64,000 bases of DNA from Atherinomorus stipes (GCA_023101725.1 JALJCO010003062.1:372001-436000); one strand, 5' to 3'; positions 22,860 to 33,533 are shown, counted from the first letter of the stretch. Made by a program: numbers and translations. The notes: a model not told the origin generated them from the sequence alone.

Positions 22860-23122
22860 AGTGTGAAGCCTGGAAGTTAAGTTTAATAATTGTAATTCTT
22901 TCTTCATCCACTAGGGGCTGGCTCCAAAACAGAGCAAATCCCGATCGACTCCCATGTTAAAAAGGCAAACTTCACAGCAGAAATAAATATGTTTACAGCC
23001 TGGTTCAAAGAATCATTTTAGGTTTAATATGTCAAGTTTACCTTCATGTCAACTGTGAGGGGTGAATTTTTTTATAAATCATCCGTTTAGATGTTATCTA
23101 ATCTTGAAATTACACATAATTA
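22860..23122 (-). repeat. Interspersed repeat R1, inverted copy
   Basis: Reverse complement of 1-255, with AACTGTGAGGGGTGAATTTT and the end CTTGAAATTACACATAA. The sequence continues past 23122 with GGGGCGTGTCCTTTTGATTG, so this copy shows more of the repeat on the side cut off at the window start. Confidence 0.75.
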
Positions 23123-23511
23123 GGGGCGTGTCCTTTTGATTGACATGCGGCAGACTGGATGCCAGTCGGTGGCTACCAGTTGGCTCCGTGTTTGTTCTCA
23201 GTAACGTCTCAGTCTGCAGCAGAGTAGCAAAATGGTGGTTTTTAACAGCTAAAAGCAAGTCCAAACATGCCTTACCTTTAGCCTGCCACTTAGGAGGCTA
23301 ATCTTCATTAGCTCCCGTTAGTTTTGAATTACCTCGGTTTGCATTTATCCCAGAGTACGTTGGCTGTCAATCATTTGCCCAGAGCCCGCGCTTATCCCAT
23401 TTTAGTATTTTCCGGGAGTGACGACCCATGTGACACCGCAAGATAGCTACGGTGGGACACGCCCAACTGGCTTTACTTTCCCCTATTCAGACGTGACCGG
23501 ATACTACATCC
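23123..23511. repeat. Continuation of R1 or adjoining old repeat
   Basis: Sequence from GGGGCGTGTCCTTTTGATTG to TGACCGGATACTACATCC is repeat-like, with matching motifs GGACACGCCC near its end and GGGGCGTGTCC at its start, an imperfect inverted pair. No gene seen. Confidence 0.35.
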
Positions 23512-23728
23512 AATGGGCTATATGCACGGCTCCACTACTTCCTGAACTTCAGACAGCACCTTTGCTTCCTGTCTGTTGTGACTGGACAAACTGATTAACT
23601 CAGGTGTGTCTGACTTCAGTAACTGGCCAAACACACCTGGAGTAATCAGTTTGTCCAGTCACAACAGACAGGAAGCAAAGGTGCTGTCTGAAGTTCAGGA
23701 AGTAGTGGAGCCGTGCATATAGCCCATT
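23512..23728. mobile_element. Foldback (near-perfect palindrome) element F, 217 bp
   Basis: Starts AATGGGCTATATGCACGGCT and ends AGCCGTGCATATAGCCCATT. The two arms, each about 90 bases, are complementary almost without mismatch, around a short centre (CAGGTGTGTCTGAC...CCAAACACACCTG) that itself pairs. Such a sequence would form one long hairpin in single strand. A diverged, interrupted copy is at 44904-46548. The near-identity of the arms suggests a recent insertion or arm homogenisation. Confidence 0.9.
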
Positions 23729-23756
23729 TATTTACAGTCTTTGCTTTAACCAATCT

Positions 23757-23936
23757 CTAGATTAACCAGAGCAGTGGGCTGCCAATTACAGCACCCAGGG
23801 AACAGTTGGCGGAGGTAAGGTTCTTGCTGAAGGGCCCATAGTGGTTACCTACTGTAAGTGCTGCGTTGGGGGCTCAAACCCGGGTTTTCCAGACCAAAAA
23901 CTGCGACATTAACCACTAGGCTATCCACTCTTCTAA
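23757..23936 (-). repeat. SINE S2 copy
   Basis: CAGTGGGCTGCCAATTACAG, AACAGTTGGCGGAGGTAAGG and CTCAAACCCGGGTTTTCC, then TTAACCACTAGGCTATCCAC. Read on the minus strand, GCCTAGTGGTTAATG and GGGTTTGAG stand where the A and B boxes of a tRNA-derived head would be. Confidence 0.75.
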
Positions 23937-24169
23937 TTTCACATTATTCATACTGACCTCTGAACCTTGACCTCAGTGCATATTTAAAGTTCCCCGTTAG
24001 CAGTGGGCATTTAAAGATTTTTCTTCTTTTCTAGTGCTCAGAAACGTGACCCAGATGGTACCACTAGCTTGCCTGCTGCAGTTAAACACGAGCTACATTA
24101 TGCTGATCTGACATTGTATGTTAAACTGACAGAACACCGGTGCTTAGCTTCTTAAAGTTGTACTTCCAT

Positions 24170-24247
24170 GGTCATGTCATGTCATGTCATTTTCTGTACC
24201 GCTTATCCAGTTCAGGGCGAGGGGGTTGCTGGAGCCTATCCCAGCTA
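24170..24247 (-). repeat. SINE S1 tail fragment inserted in repeat D copy A
   Basis: GTCATGTCATGTCATGTCAT, then TTTCTGTACCGCTTATCCAG and GCTGGAGCCTATCCCAGC. Copy B of the direct repeat goes straight from TTCCGTGGTTATT to TCATTAATATTTC, so the fragment is an insertion specific to copy A. Confidence 0.8.
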
Positions 24248-24327
24248 TTAATATCATTAATATTTCTGTGTTCTCCATTATTATTGAATGCATTCTGCAT
24301 AGTTTCTGTTAAAAAAAAAACCTTCTG

Positions 24328-25018
24328 GGCCCAGTTGTTCAAAACTGGGTTATTTTTTAACCAGCCGTTAAATACATTTAGCCGACCGTTAACTTTAACA
24401 GTCCGGTTATGTTGTTGTTCAAAACTCAGTTAATCTTAACCGTGTGTTATCTTAACGTTAAAGTTAACACACCTAAGGACCGCCGCTAAAGTCTTAACGG
24501 TGGGGTTATCTCTCATTATGCCGTTTGTTGCTAACGCTGCGTTCATGATGCCGGTTCAGAGAAGGAAGGACGGCGGTTATTGTGGCTTTGATTTTGACAT
24601 CGGGGATTATTCTAACGAGGAGCTGCGCACCACTTCGGGAAAGAATGCATATATGTAATCCTTTGCGAGTCGATTTGGAGCGTGCAACGAACTGTGGACA
24701 CGACGGACTCACTATTTAGAATGACATTTTCTTCGTCAGCAGAGAAATTTCTGCTGACGGGCAGAAGGGGGAGTAGTGTGAAGAGAACGGGGAAGGATGG
24801 AGAGACTGGGGGATGAGGAAGAGTGTGTTGTGGCTAACAGCAGCTCTGTTCACGGTGGGAAAATAAAGTGAGAGTCGGCCCCCCGTGTCTTCCTCACAGC
24901 AATAAGGAGACACAGACTTACAACATTACTTTTTGCAATACCAGAAGTAAACAAAATGGGGAATTGTGGGATACAATAAATAAATACATAAAATAACCGA
25001 GAATTGAACAACCGGGCC
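24328..25018. mobile_element. PIF/Harbinger-type element, 691 bp
   Basis: Ends GGCCCAGTTGTTCAAAACTG and CGAGAATTGAACAACCGGGCC are inverted. CTG is duplicated at 24325-24327 and 25019-25021. Copy B of the surrounding repeat (26279-26281) has a single CTG (CCTTCTGGTTGC), an exact empty site. The interior shows repeated AGTTAACNN-like inverted motifs at 24370-24480. No complete transposase. Confidence 0.9.
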
Positions 25019-25541
25019 CTGGTTGCTTTGTATCCAGCTGTATTTGTATACTAGAAGAGAGGCTTGTGGTCCAACGGCAGGCTTTTCCGGGTCCTTCTCA
25101 TGAATTTCCGTCTGATTGGCTGCCTGCCATGAGTGTATGAAGGAAGCTCCGCCCTCCGCTCTTATTTCGTTACAGACAGGAAATAGAGCCGACAAACAAG
25201 TTTGTTCTGCCATGCTAACAAACAGTTAGCTAATTAGCTTCTCAACTCCGAAGCTACAGTCGTGCTGTCTTCAGTTCTAGCGTGTAGTGGAGGGTTACTT
25301 GCCTTCCAATGGACAGATATAAACCCCACGTGGGATACGCTATTTGAAATGTGACGTAGAAGTGCAAGGCTGTTCCCGATTCGCTCTTTTCTTCATATTG
25401 TTTCTCTGATGAGAAAGCACAGCCGACTGGGGGGAACGCAACGCTAGCAAGTCAGCATGTGTAAGTAAACAAGAGGAAACCCTCCGTATTTCAGAAGGAG
25501 CAAGTTAAACGGGTTTTCAGTGGAAGGAGGCCTTTAATATC

Positions 25542-26215
25542 ATGGCGACTGACTCCGTGTTGCCTCTTACCGGAGCCGTTGTCTCTCGTCGTCGTCGTCC
25601 TTATTTCCACAAAAAGATTATATTCTATGTCAGGGTTTCCCAACCCTGGTCCTCAGGGACCCCACCCCTGCTGGTTTTCCAGATATTCCTACTTCAACAC
25701 ACCTGACATAGATGAAAGGCTTGTTAGCAGCTTGCAAAGAAGTTGAGCAGTTGAGTTGATCTGAATCAGGTGTGGTGGAGTTGGAAATCTGGAATACATG
25801 CACGGCAGGGGTCCCTGAGGACCAGGGTTGGGAAACCCTGTTCTATGTCATTGTGAGATGCCAGCAGGAGGCTGCAGAGCGGGAGTTGCAGCGAAGGTGT
25901 CCAGTTTTAACACGGCGACTGTACAAATCCAGGCTAACGCTGGTGTTTCTTCACGGGAAACCAGTAAAAACTTATTCCCCATCTAGGAGAGTTCTCCCCT
26001 CATCCATTAAAGCAGTCAAAAATACAAAAAGAGTCTGGCATCATTGTGATCAACCCCGTAAAGACCAGTTCCTATTCTATTCCAAAGGACTTCCAAAGCT
26101 GTCTGACGTTCAGTGGCAGTTACAAGCATGCACGAGTGACGTATGTGTAACGGGTGTGTCTTTGTGTGCTCCGATAAAAGTTCTTAAAGTTGTACTTCCG
26201 TGGTTATTTCATTAA
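25542..26215 (+). pseudogene. ORF of unknown function split by a hAT MITE
   Basis: ATG at 25542 opens a frame reading MATDSVLPLTGAVVSRRRRP that is interrupted at 25630 by the hAT MITE. The same frame continues after it, past one copy of the 8-bp duplication, to a stop at 26213-26215. Without the insertion the frame would be 151 codons with no other break. It contains an Arg-rich N-terminal part and a segment EAAERELQRRCPVLTRRLYK. It lies between the two copies of direct repeat D. I recognise no domain. Similarity to accessory proteins of DNA transposons is possible but not shown. Confidence 0.45.
25631..25840. mobile_element. hAT MITE, 210 bp
   Basis: Perfect 8-bp target duplication TTCTATGT (25623-25630 and 25841-25848). 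The termini CAGGGTTTCCCAACCCTGG and CCAGGGTTGGGAAACCCTG are perfect inverted repeats, extended inward by TCCTCAGGGACC against GGTCCCTGAGGA. No coding capacity. This end type is very common in fish genomes. Confidence 0.95.
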
Positions 26216-26798
26216 TATTTCTGTGTTCTCCATTATTATTGAATGCATTCTGCATCGTTTCTGTTTAAAAAAAACCTTCTGGTTGCTTAGTATCCAGCTG
26301 TATTTGTATACTAGAAGAGAGGCTTGTGGTCCAACGGCAGGCTTTTCCGGGTCCTTCTCATGAATTTCCGTCTGATTGGCTGGCTCCCGTCAGTGTATGA
26401 AGGAAGCTCCGCCCTCCGCTCTTATTTCGCTACAGACAGGAAATAGAGCCGACAAACAAGTTTGTTCCGCCATGCTAACAAACAGTTAGCTAATTAGCTT
26501 CTCAACTCCGAAGCTACAGTCGTGCTGTCTTCAGTTCTAGCGTGTAGTGGAGGGTTACCTGCCTTCCAATGGACAGATAGAAACCCCACGTGGGATACGC
26601 TATTTGCAATGTTACGTAGAAGTGCAAGGCTGTTCCCGATTCGCTCTTCTCTTCGTATTGTTTCTGTGATGAGGAAGCACAGCCGACTGGGGGGAACGCA
26701 ACGCTAGCAAGTCAGCATGTGTAAGTAAACAAGGGGAAACCCTCCGTATTTCAGAAGGAGCAAGTTAAATGGGTTTTCAGTGGAAGGAGGCCTTTAAT
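26181..26798 (+). repeat. Direct repeat D, copy B (uninterrupted)
   Basis: 618 bases from TTCTTAAAGTTGTACTTCC to GGCCTTTAAT, paralogous to copy A about 2 kb upstream. Each copy begins with TTAAAG and ends with CTTTAA, so each could be a TTAA-flanked element by itself. The ends beyond that pair poorly. Confidence 0.85.
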
Positions 26799-27072
26799 CA
26801 AGTCCACACCCGTGAATTTCTGTATTTCTGCGTTGTGTTCTGGTTTTTGATGTTGAAGAAGGGACTGGGACCACAACAGGTGTGGGTTGTTCTTTTATGG
26901 CAGTCAAGTTGCTCACAGCCTGCACAAATGAAATAAAAATGCTCTGTAACATGCAGCTCGCTTCACACAGGTCAGCAGCCCCTCCTCTCAGACAGCCGAG
27001 CACGGACTGAGAGCTCAACAGCGCGGGCTGAGAAAGGCGCAGCGCTGATGTCATCAGCCGGCGACATCTTAA

Positions 27073-27387
27073 AGGGACAGTACAGGTATTGAAACTAGAC
27101 TATTTGGAGATTACTGAATATACTGAAAACTCTGGTGTGTCCGGTGAGTTTCTGTGTTTTCCTACTGTCACGCTTCTCCCGAACGCAAAAACATGGCGAT
27201 ACGACATGGCAGCCTTCACCGAGCCGCCCCGCTCGATGTGTAAATGAATGATACAAGGGCAAATTTAGAACTTAGAGGAGCACTTCAGTTTGTTGATGGG
27301 AGTGATTACTGATTAATGAAAAAACACTTTTGAACCAAATAATCAGTTTTTGTGAATAAATAACAGGAGAACTTACACAATATCCCT
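27073..27387. mobile_element. TTAA-flanked MITE, 315 bp
   Basis: TTAA at 27069-27072 and 27388-27391. Ends AGGGACAGTACAGGTATTG and ACACAATATCCCT form a short imperfect inverted repeat. The terminus TTAAAGGGA fits the T2-type consensus TTAAAGGRR. Noncoding. Confidence 0.7.
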
Positions 27388-27584
27388 TTAAGGAACTGAA
27401 GTGATGATATTAGTACCAGTATCTCATTTTTTTAATGATACCCAGCCCTAATCATGTCAATATGGAACAAAATCTCTGAGGAATGTTCCACACACCATGT
27501 TAAGCCTATCCTACTAAGAACTAGTAAAGCACTCGGAGAGAGCAGACCACCACCAAGCAACTCGACTCCCTTATTTTTGTGCAT

Positions 27585-28853
27585 TCTGGATCATAGTATC
27601 CAGAATTTTCTCTGGATCCAGATAAATTTTTGAAACATTATAGAACTCATTTAGATCCTTTCTTGTAATTTTTTACCAAACACTCGGGCCTTGCCTGGAG
27701 TTATAAGCAAAAATTCCAAAAATTTGGCCTATTAGGGTGATGTTCATGTTAAGTCCCATTAATGCTTGACGCAGAAGACGGATACGCAGACAGAATTTGG
27801 TGCATTTTTGAGGGGCTTGTTGGTCTGTCACTCAATGCAGAAGACGGAGCAATACCGCAGGAAACCGTAGGGTCAATGTTAAGCTGTGTAGCTGATATGC
27901 AGGAGCAAACCAGAGAAGAAGAACAGGAACTGGAAGACAACAACAGAAAAACCGCCGATGGCAAATAGCCCTGAGAAAGAAGATGCCAAAAAACAAAAAC
28001 AGAGAAGAGCATAGACATAGCTGGAGCTTTTGAGGAGAGGCTATGTGTGTCCGAAAATACACTCATATCTACTTTACCGACACCAAGCGGTGTAAACTGA
28101 CATAAAAACAGGGAAATTAACAATGAACTCAGCACTGCCGCCTCATGGACAAACTGATATATGAACCATCGAAACGCAGAAGAAGCATGGAAGTATAAAG
28201 GCCCTTTCAGATAGAACGCGGCAAGCGCAAGAGGAAGGCGGCAAACCCATCCATTGTGTATGTGGTACCGCCGCGGCAGCGCGTTCCGCCATGCCGCGGA
28301 GCACCGCGGCGCGCAAGGTGGGCGCATGCCGCCGCGGTGGCGCTGACGCCGCTGCGCTCGAATTGAACATTTTTCAATTCGGGCGCAGCGCGTCCAATAG
28401 GAGAGGCCAGTTCAGGGAAAAAAAAGTGGTCCTTGTTCAGCCTGAAGTAAACCTGGAAGAGGTCTGTGTGAAAGAATGCAGCTCGCGGACGAGCCTGAAC
28501 TCCCCACGTTCTGCCTTGTTATCAGGATCAGGTGGACCCCCACCCTTTTATCTGCTGCTGATCTCCTCCTCCTCCCTTGGAGCAAAGCTCTTTGCTGCGA
28601 CCATGAGATGTACATCTCTCACAACGAAGCGTGCCGGGGAGAAAACACTTCCTGGTCTGTCGCTTAGCAACGCGTGCCTGACGTGTTTGCTGCCGCCGGG
28701 TCTGCCGCCGAGTCTGCGCCCTACCCCGCGGTGAACTCGGCGAAAAACGCGTTCTATCTGAAAGGGCCTTAAAAAAGGCGACGCATGGCAGCGCATGAAA
28801 TAGATGTCACCATTTACGCACTTAAGGGAGCAGAAATGGGCATTAATGGGCCT
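27585..28853 (+). repeat. Old repeat R2 interrupted by a Harbinger MITE
   Basis: A repeat that includes CTGGATCATAGTATCCAGAA, GGAGTTATAAGCAAAAATTCC, a coding-like stretch near 27762 (MLDAEDGYADRIWCIFEG) and GACATAGCTGGAGCTTTTGA. The right part (from about 27986) matches 59505-59745, where ATGAACCATGGGAACGCAGA and AGCATAAATGGCCCTTAAGAC correspond to ATGAACCATCGAAACGCAGA and GGCATTAATGGGCCTTAAGAC here. The open frame may be an eroded transposon protein. I cannot name it. Confidence 0.6.
28199..28769. mobile_element. PIF/Harbinger-type MITE (family H1), 571 bp
   Basis: TAA duplicated at 28196-28198 and 28770-28772. Ends AGGCCCTTTCAGATAGAACG and CGTTCTATCTGAAAGGGCCT are perfect inverted repeats. 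The interior, very GC-rich at 28265-28390, matches the copy at 5559-6150. The related repeat at 59505-59745 lacks the insertion. Long open frames on either strand here are by-products of high GC. Confidence 0.9.
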
Positions 28854-28879
28854 TAAGACTATTTAGGTGTTGGTGAGGA

Positions 28880-29512
28880 GGTTTGATGGGGTGTAGCGTT
28901 GGTCAGAACAGAAAAGACTCGCTTGTACAGTTAACTGTCTTTACTGGTCACTCTTAATCACAACAGCACAGTAATGCAACAAACGACAGGCTTACAGGTG
29001 AGAAAATCCAGGGCTAGTCCAATACCTGAATGGAAGTGAGCGTGGTCTATAAACACAGAAATACAAAGCTATGAGGAACATTTGTTAGGCAAATAAACAC
29101 ATTCAAGGTATTAATTATTGCTAATTAAATCCCTTACAGTTAGGACTAAACATGCATATGTGTTCAAGGCTAACAGTTACAGTGGCTGTCATGTAACAGA
29201 TCAGCTAGCTTAATAGCATAAAAAGGCACATGGTGAATGGAGGAACACTTCTGAATAAGCAAATCAGCTAAATAACATTAAAGGCTAAATAAACATCCTG
29301 TTCAGGCAGAAATACAGCTAGTTACTTACAGTTCTTCACAGATGCACACAGTTCACCATATTGAACTGGCTAGAAGTCTGTCTAACAGTCTTCTCTCCTC
29401 GTGCTCACTACTGCTCATAAGTTTAATTTCTGTGTCCTGACGATCATGTGCTCAGTAGTGCAGCTGCACACTTCTGCCACAAGGGGGCCTTAGCAACAGC
29501 CTTTCCAACACA
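28880..29512 (-). repeat. Possible solo LTR, minus strand (weak)
   Basis: Read on the minus strand the segment begins TGTTGGAAAGGCTGTTGC and ends near CCAACGCTACA, giving TG...CA-type ends of LTR-like length (about 630 bases). No matching 5-bp flanks were found and no second copy is in the window. Confidence 0.2.
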
Positions 29513-30654
29513 GACTATCAAAATGATAAATAATCCTTCAAAAAATTCCTGGATCCAGAACTTACCCAAAATTTAATGGGTTCGTCTTTGGGCTGAGGCA
29601 CACAGCTGGTGAAAATTTCAGCTCAATCCGCCCAGTACTTTTTCCGTAAAGTTGCTGACAGTCAGAAAGATGGACAGACAGACAAACCAACGCTTCTGAA
29701 AATATTACCTCCTTGGCAGAGGTAATTAATGTAGTTCTGAAGAAAAAGGGTGGTCTAACATTAGGTCCACACTGCAAGGTGGACCTAATAAAGTAGCTTG
29801 TGAATACATAAAAAATTTTAAATCAGTGTATTATTTCAGTCAACACCACCAAAAAAAAAGGAGGTACTGCAGAGGATTTGTTCAAGGATCAACATTTCAA
29901 AGCTGATATGCAAATGAGTTGAGTCAAGTACCTGGGATTGAATTTAGCTTTGTGGCCCTGTGCAGTTGGATGGCCCTTGAACGTGTCATCCCATCAGTCT
30001 CCCTGTGATCCCAGCTGTTAGTTATTGTAGATGAGACACTGTGAGGAGCTTGGTCAATATTCATGGGTGTGATTGCCAGTGAGTGTCATGGTACAATGAA
30101 TCAAATATAGCTGCCTGCAGGGTCTCCTTCATCTGCCTTTTTGGTCGTGTGAGTAGGAAGGTCTATCTGGTTTGACTTAATGGTCTGATTTACATTTTAT
30201 ACCTCACCCTTCCACTTACCCTCGGCCTATAAATCATTATTGTTTTGGCATTTTTATGCAACTCCACAGCCCAGTAGACAGAAAACAGTGTTACTGATGA
30301 TAGCACATGCAAAGTCAGAGTATTACACTTTATCTCCTCTAGTTTATGAAAAATTGTCAATGGGGTAAACAAATGTGTAATAACCTAATCTTATTGTTGA
30401 TGAATGCTCTTCTTGCTGCCATAAAACACCAGTGTGTCAGCCTTTTGTAGAGCTCAGGGAAACAAAAAACCTGTTTGAATGCTGCAACTTAATCTCATTT
30501 ACATGTAGGTCATAGCTGGAACTTTTTCATCAAACAATTGGAAAAAAAATCATCCTCAGAATGTCTAGAGGGGTGCTAAGTATTTTACTGGAAAAATATT
30601 ATAGGATCTAAATAATATTTTAACCAATTTTGAACATTTACATCTGGTTACTAT
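29513..30654. other. Intergenic stretch with an old repeat tail
   Basis: The part 29530-29735 (CCTGGATCCAGAACTTACCC, AAAGATGGACAGACAGACAA, ending TTGGCAGAGGTAATTAATG) has the look of a widespread fish repeat tail with a GACAGACA run. The rest is unique AT-rich DNA with no coding signal. Confidence 0.4.
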
Positions 30655-31123
30655 TGGGCCTTTTCCATTGCAGCTGCACAGGGCACGGTACAGCACAGTG
30701 CAGCACCACACGCTAAAGATGACCGGGACAGTTTTTGTTTCCACACAGTAGAAGTAGTAGTCTACCACCTGGAAGTGGCGGGAGTTGGCGTGGTCGAGAC
30801 TGCGGTGACGCGACTGCCGTGCCATGGGGTGGTCAGTAAAGTATAAACAACAATGGAGGAATTGGATGATATTGAGGTACTGCTGTTGTTGTTTTCTCTG
30901 TGGTTAAACAGAGCTAAATATTTTTAGAAGAGGCGAGGCAAAACACATTTGTATGACGACAATTTCCTTTGACCAATCAGTGGACAATCAGTGGACAGCT
31001 GTCAGTTACATCACATTTTGTGTAGGTTCAGCACAGTCACAGCTACCTCTGAAACGGGTGTGAAAAAATAAGCGTGCCCTGCCGTGTGGAAGGGTTACGA
31101 AAATGTGCAGTGGAAAACGCCCA
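30655..31123. mobile_element. PIF/Harbinger-type MITE, 469 bp
   Basis: Ends TGGGCCTTTTCCATTGCA and TGCAGTGGAAAACGCCCA are inverted. TAT is duplicated at 30652-30654 and 31124-31126. A further inner pair (CAGGGCACGG, GCCCTGCCGTG) supports the structure. No transposase. Confidence 0.75.
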
Positions 31124-31126
31124 TAT

Positions 31127-31790
31127 GCCAACACCTACACACCATAGGATTCTGCACCAATAGCTTTGATGTCATGTGAGACAGAGCTCAGGATTTACTA
31201 GATTGATAGCTCTGTTTAGAAATGGCATCTTCTTGCGTTACATTTCTAAAATTCAAGCAGACCAAAAACAAAGCAGTTCCAGGGTCAGTCATTCAAGCTT
31301 TTGAGGGTTGGTGCCAACTGAAGGAAGTAAAGGTGCTAAAAAGCCACGTAGAGATTGCTGCTTTCCTTCTGGACAGGTGAGCTAAATGTTTGCCAATGCT
31401 AATTAACAGTCAGCCAGTACTGTAATTTTGCACAGGCATGTTGCAGCAGGTTTGTCAGATTCGTCTGCAGGTGAGTTAGTTTAAAATGATTTAGATGTGT
31501 TTTCAGTCAGCTGCCACCACCACCTATGATGTTTGGCATACGTGGCAACTGGTACAAAACAAGGTTGGAGGGAGGGACAGTGAGCAAGTGTTTGGGACAC
31601 CTACTGGCTGGGAGGACGCAGTGGTGCGTTCCAGTTGTCAGTTGTTGGATTCCGAGCGGGCATGAGTTGGTGACGTCATTACCAGGTATTTGCCATTCTG
31701 GTTCAGGGGAAAAACTAGACATCTCCAAAACAGCTTATTTGTGAGCATCTGCAACTACAGTACAAGCTAGAAAATAAACACTGACATTAT
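31127..31790. other. Unassigned stretch
   Basis: No gene or element recognised. Overlapping opposite-strand open frames at 31507-31744 have no motif support. Confidence 0.4.
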
Positions 31791-32230
31791 GAGAATGTGG
31801 CAAGGTACGCAACGGAAGGCCCAGGCAGGATTTGATCCCCAGACTCCCAGGTCATGTGCTAACCAGTCAGCCAAAGGGACATCCCTGTGGCCAAGTAGCC
31901 AGGGTGCATGATCAATCGGGGGCATAGTGACAGGACCCCACACTGTCAAATCTCTCCCCCTCTTTCCACAAGCATGTCCTCGTGCCCCGCACAGGGTGCC
32001 ACCAATTATGAATCCATGGACTGTTTATCAGCGTTGCGCATGGATCCTGCCGACAACACCAGAATGTGGCAAGGTACACAATGGAGGGCCCAGGCAGCAT
32101 TTGATCCCCAGACTCCCGGGTGAGAGTCATACATGCTGACCAGTCAGCCAAAGGGACATCTCTGTGGCCAAGCCCGGGTGCATGATCAATAAGAGGCATA
32201 GTGACAGAACCCCACACTGTCACAATAATA
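31791..32230 (-). repeat. Tandem pair of tRNA-derived SINE units
   Basis: Two related units, starting AGAATGTGGCAAGGTACGCA (31793) and AGAATGTGGCAAGGTACACA (32060), end alike in ACCCCACACTGTCA. On the minus strand each has TGGCTGACTGGTTAGCA-like and GGGGATCAAATCC segments, resembling pol III A and B boxes. The spacer between the units (CCCCGCACAGGGTGCCACC) occurs once. Family unknown to me. Confidence 0.65.
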
Positions 32231-33025
32231 TCACCATGACAACAGCAAAAGAAAAAAAAGGCTGGAGTGAGACTGTAAAATTCAATGACAACTCGGTGCT
32301 GTTTACACTAGAAATTTATGAACAGCAAATATCTTTTAAAGAAGTTTAATAAGCAACCAATCTAATAAGCACAACCATGGTACTGGACGCAGCCAACTTT
32401 AAATCTACAAAGGGTCCTCTGCAAATTTCAAGCTGTGACGTCCCAGCTCTGCTAGGGTGTTGGGACGCAGACAAAAGACTGGTTTCAGGTGGAGTAAAGA
32501 TGCTTTTTATTGTTCAGGAGGTGATTTAAAAGGCTTAAACACACAACCTGGAAAAACTGTAAACTGCAAAGGAGATGAGGTTAGAGATGCTGCTCAAAGA
32601 AACAAATAAAAAGACAGACAAAGCCTAAACCAAAGAGCCAGAAGGGGAAAACAAACCTAAGCTACAAATTCTTCAAACTAAAGGGAATGAGCAGCACCAA
32701 TAAGCTAAAAAGTAACCAAAACCAAAAAACAAGACCTAGCTATCCCAACTCCAACCATTGTAAATCACAAAACAGACAACTCAAAACTACTAATAAAACC
32801 CATTAACCAACAAAAACACCTGGGGCCTGTACGACGAAGCCGGATTAACATGCCCGGGATTTCTCTCAGTTACCTGGGTTGACTTAACCAGACATCTGCG
32901 GTCTTGATAAACGGTACTATGAAGCTGGTTATCAACTCGGTAACTCAACCCAGGGTTTTCCAATCTTAATCAGTGCGCGCTCACATAAAAGAGGCGGCGT
33001 TGGAAGCATCTGACCAATCGCAGAC

Positions 33026-33533
33026 ATGGAGAAACAGAGAGCGACATATTTCACCATGGAGGAGCAGACGATGATACTTAAGAAATATGTAGAATTCAGG
33101 ATCATCATTCCTGAATGATAACACGACATTATCATTCAGGAATGATAATAAATGGCTCAATTTATGCTGCGGCAACACAGTCGCCGCAGCAAAAGCCAGG
33201 AATTAATGCTGGCTGTCAATGCGCAGCAAGTCCGTGCGATTGTACAATCATGGAACAATATCGGACTCTGATCATTTAGTGTTCATCACACTACAGCGCT
33301 TCCTCGGTATATTTGCTTCTCATACTGTGCATATGGATATTTTAGGCTCATATCGTTGAACGTGTTGTAACCCTTCACCATGCCGGCATGGGTGGGTGTG
33401 CGCTCCATAAATTCATGTTTTCTACATGTGTGACCTCTTAATCACATTATTTCAGATGCAACCCCGCAGCGCAAGACGATCATGGGAACAAGTAAAGAAC
33501 AAATACAAATATATAATCCAAACCGGCCATTGA
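33026..33533 (+). pseudogene. Broken Myb/SANT-like gene of the Harbinger element
   Basis: Starts MEKQRATYFTMEEQTMILKK and reads 30 codons to TGA at 33116-33118. A later fragment in another frame (33471-33530) reads ARRSWEQVKNKYKYIIQT, which matches the W..VK.KYK..I..T pattern of trihelix/Myb_DNA-bind_5 proteins encoded by PIF/Harbinger elements. Between them is a 43-base hairpin and AT-rich sequence with an acceptor-like ATTATTTCAG at 33455. The reading is interrupted and cannot produce a full domain. Confidence 0.55.
33104..33146. repeat. Short perfect inverted repeat
   Basis: Arms of 18 bases, ATCATTCCTGAATGATAA and its exact complement, around the 7-base centre CACGACA. It lies where the Myb-like frame of the Harbinger element is lost. 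Confidence 0.9.

Larger units (their letters stand above)
24149..25538 (+). repeat. Direct repeat D, copy A (with two insertions)
   Basis: Starts TTCTTAAAGTTGTACTTCC and ends GGAAGGAGGCCTTTAAT. It matches 26181-26798 closely, except that this copy carries a SINE S1 piece (24170-24247) and a 691-bp Harbinger-type element (24328-25018). The matched stretches include CCATTATTATTGAATGCATT, TATTTGTATACTAGAAGAGA and ACTGGGGGGAACGCAACGCT. Confidence 0.85.

Noticed and set aside
1..23122. Inverted R1 copies 22.6 kb apart as ends of a giant transposon
   Set aside because: They enclose a host gene and many independent insertions, are diverged, and one copy is cut by the window edge; independent insertions are simpler.
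27749..28327. 192-codon minus-strand frame
   Set aside because: It crosses the boundary of the H1 Harbinger MITE (28199), so it joins an old repeat to an inserted element and cannot be an ancestral gene.
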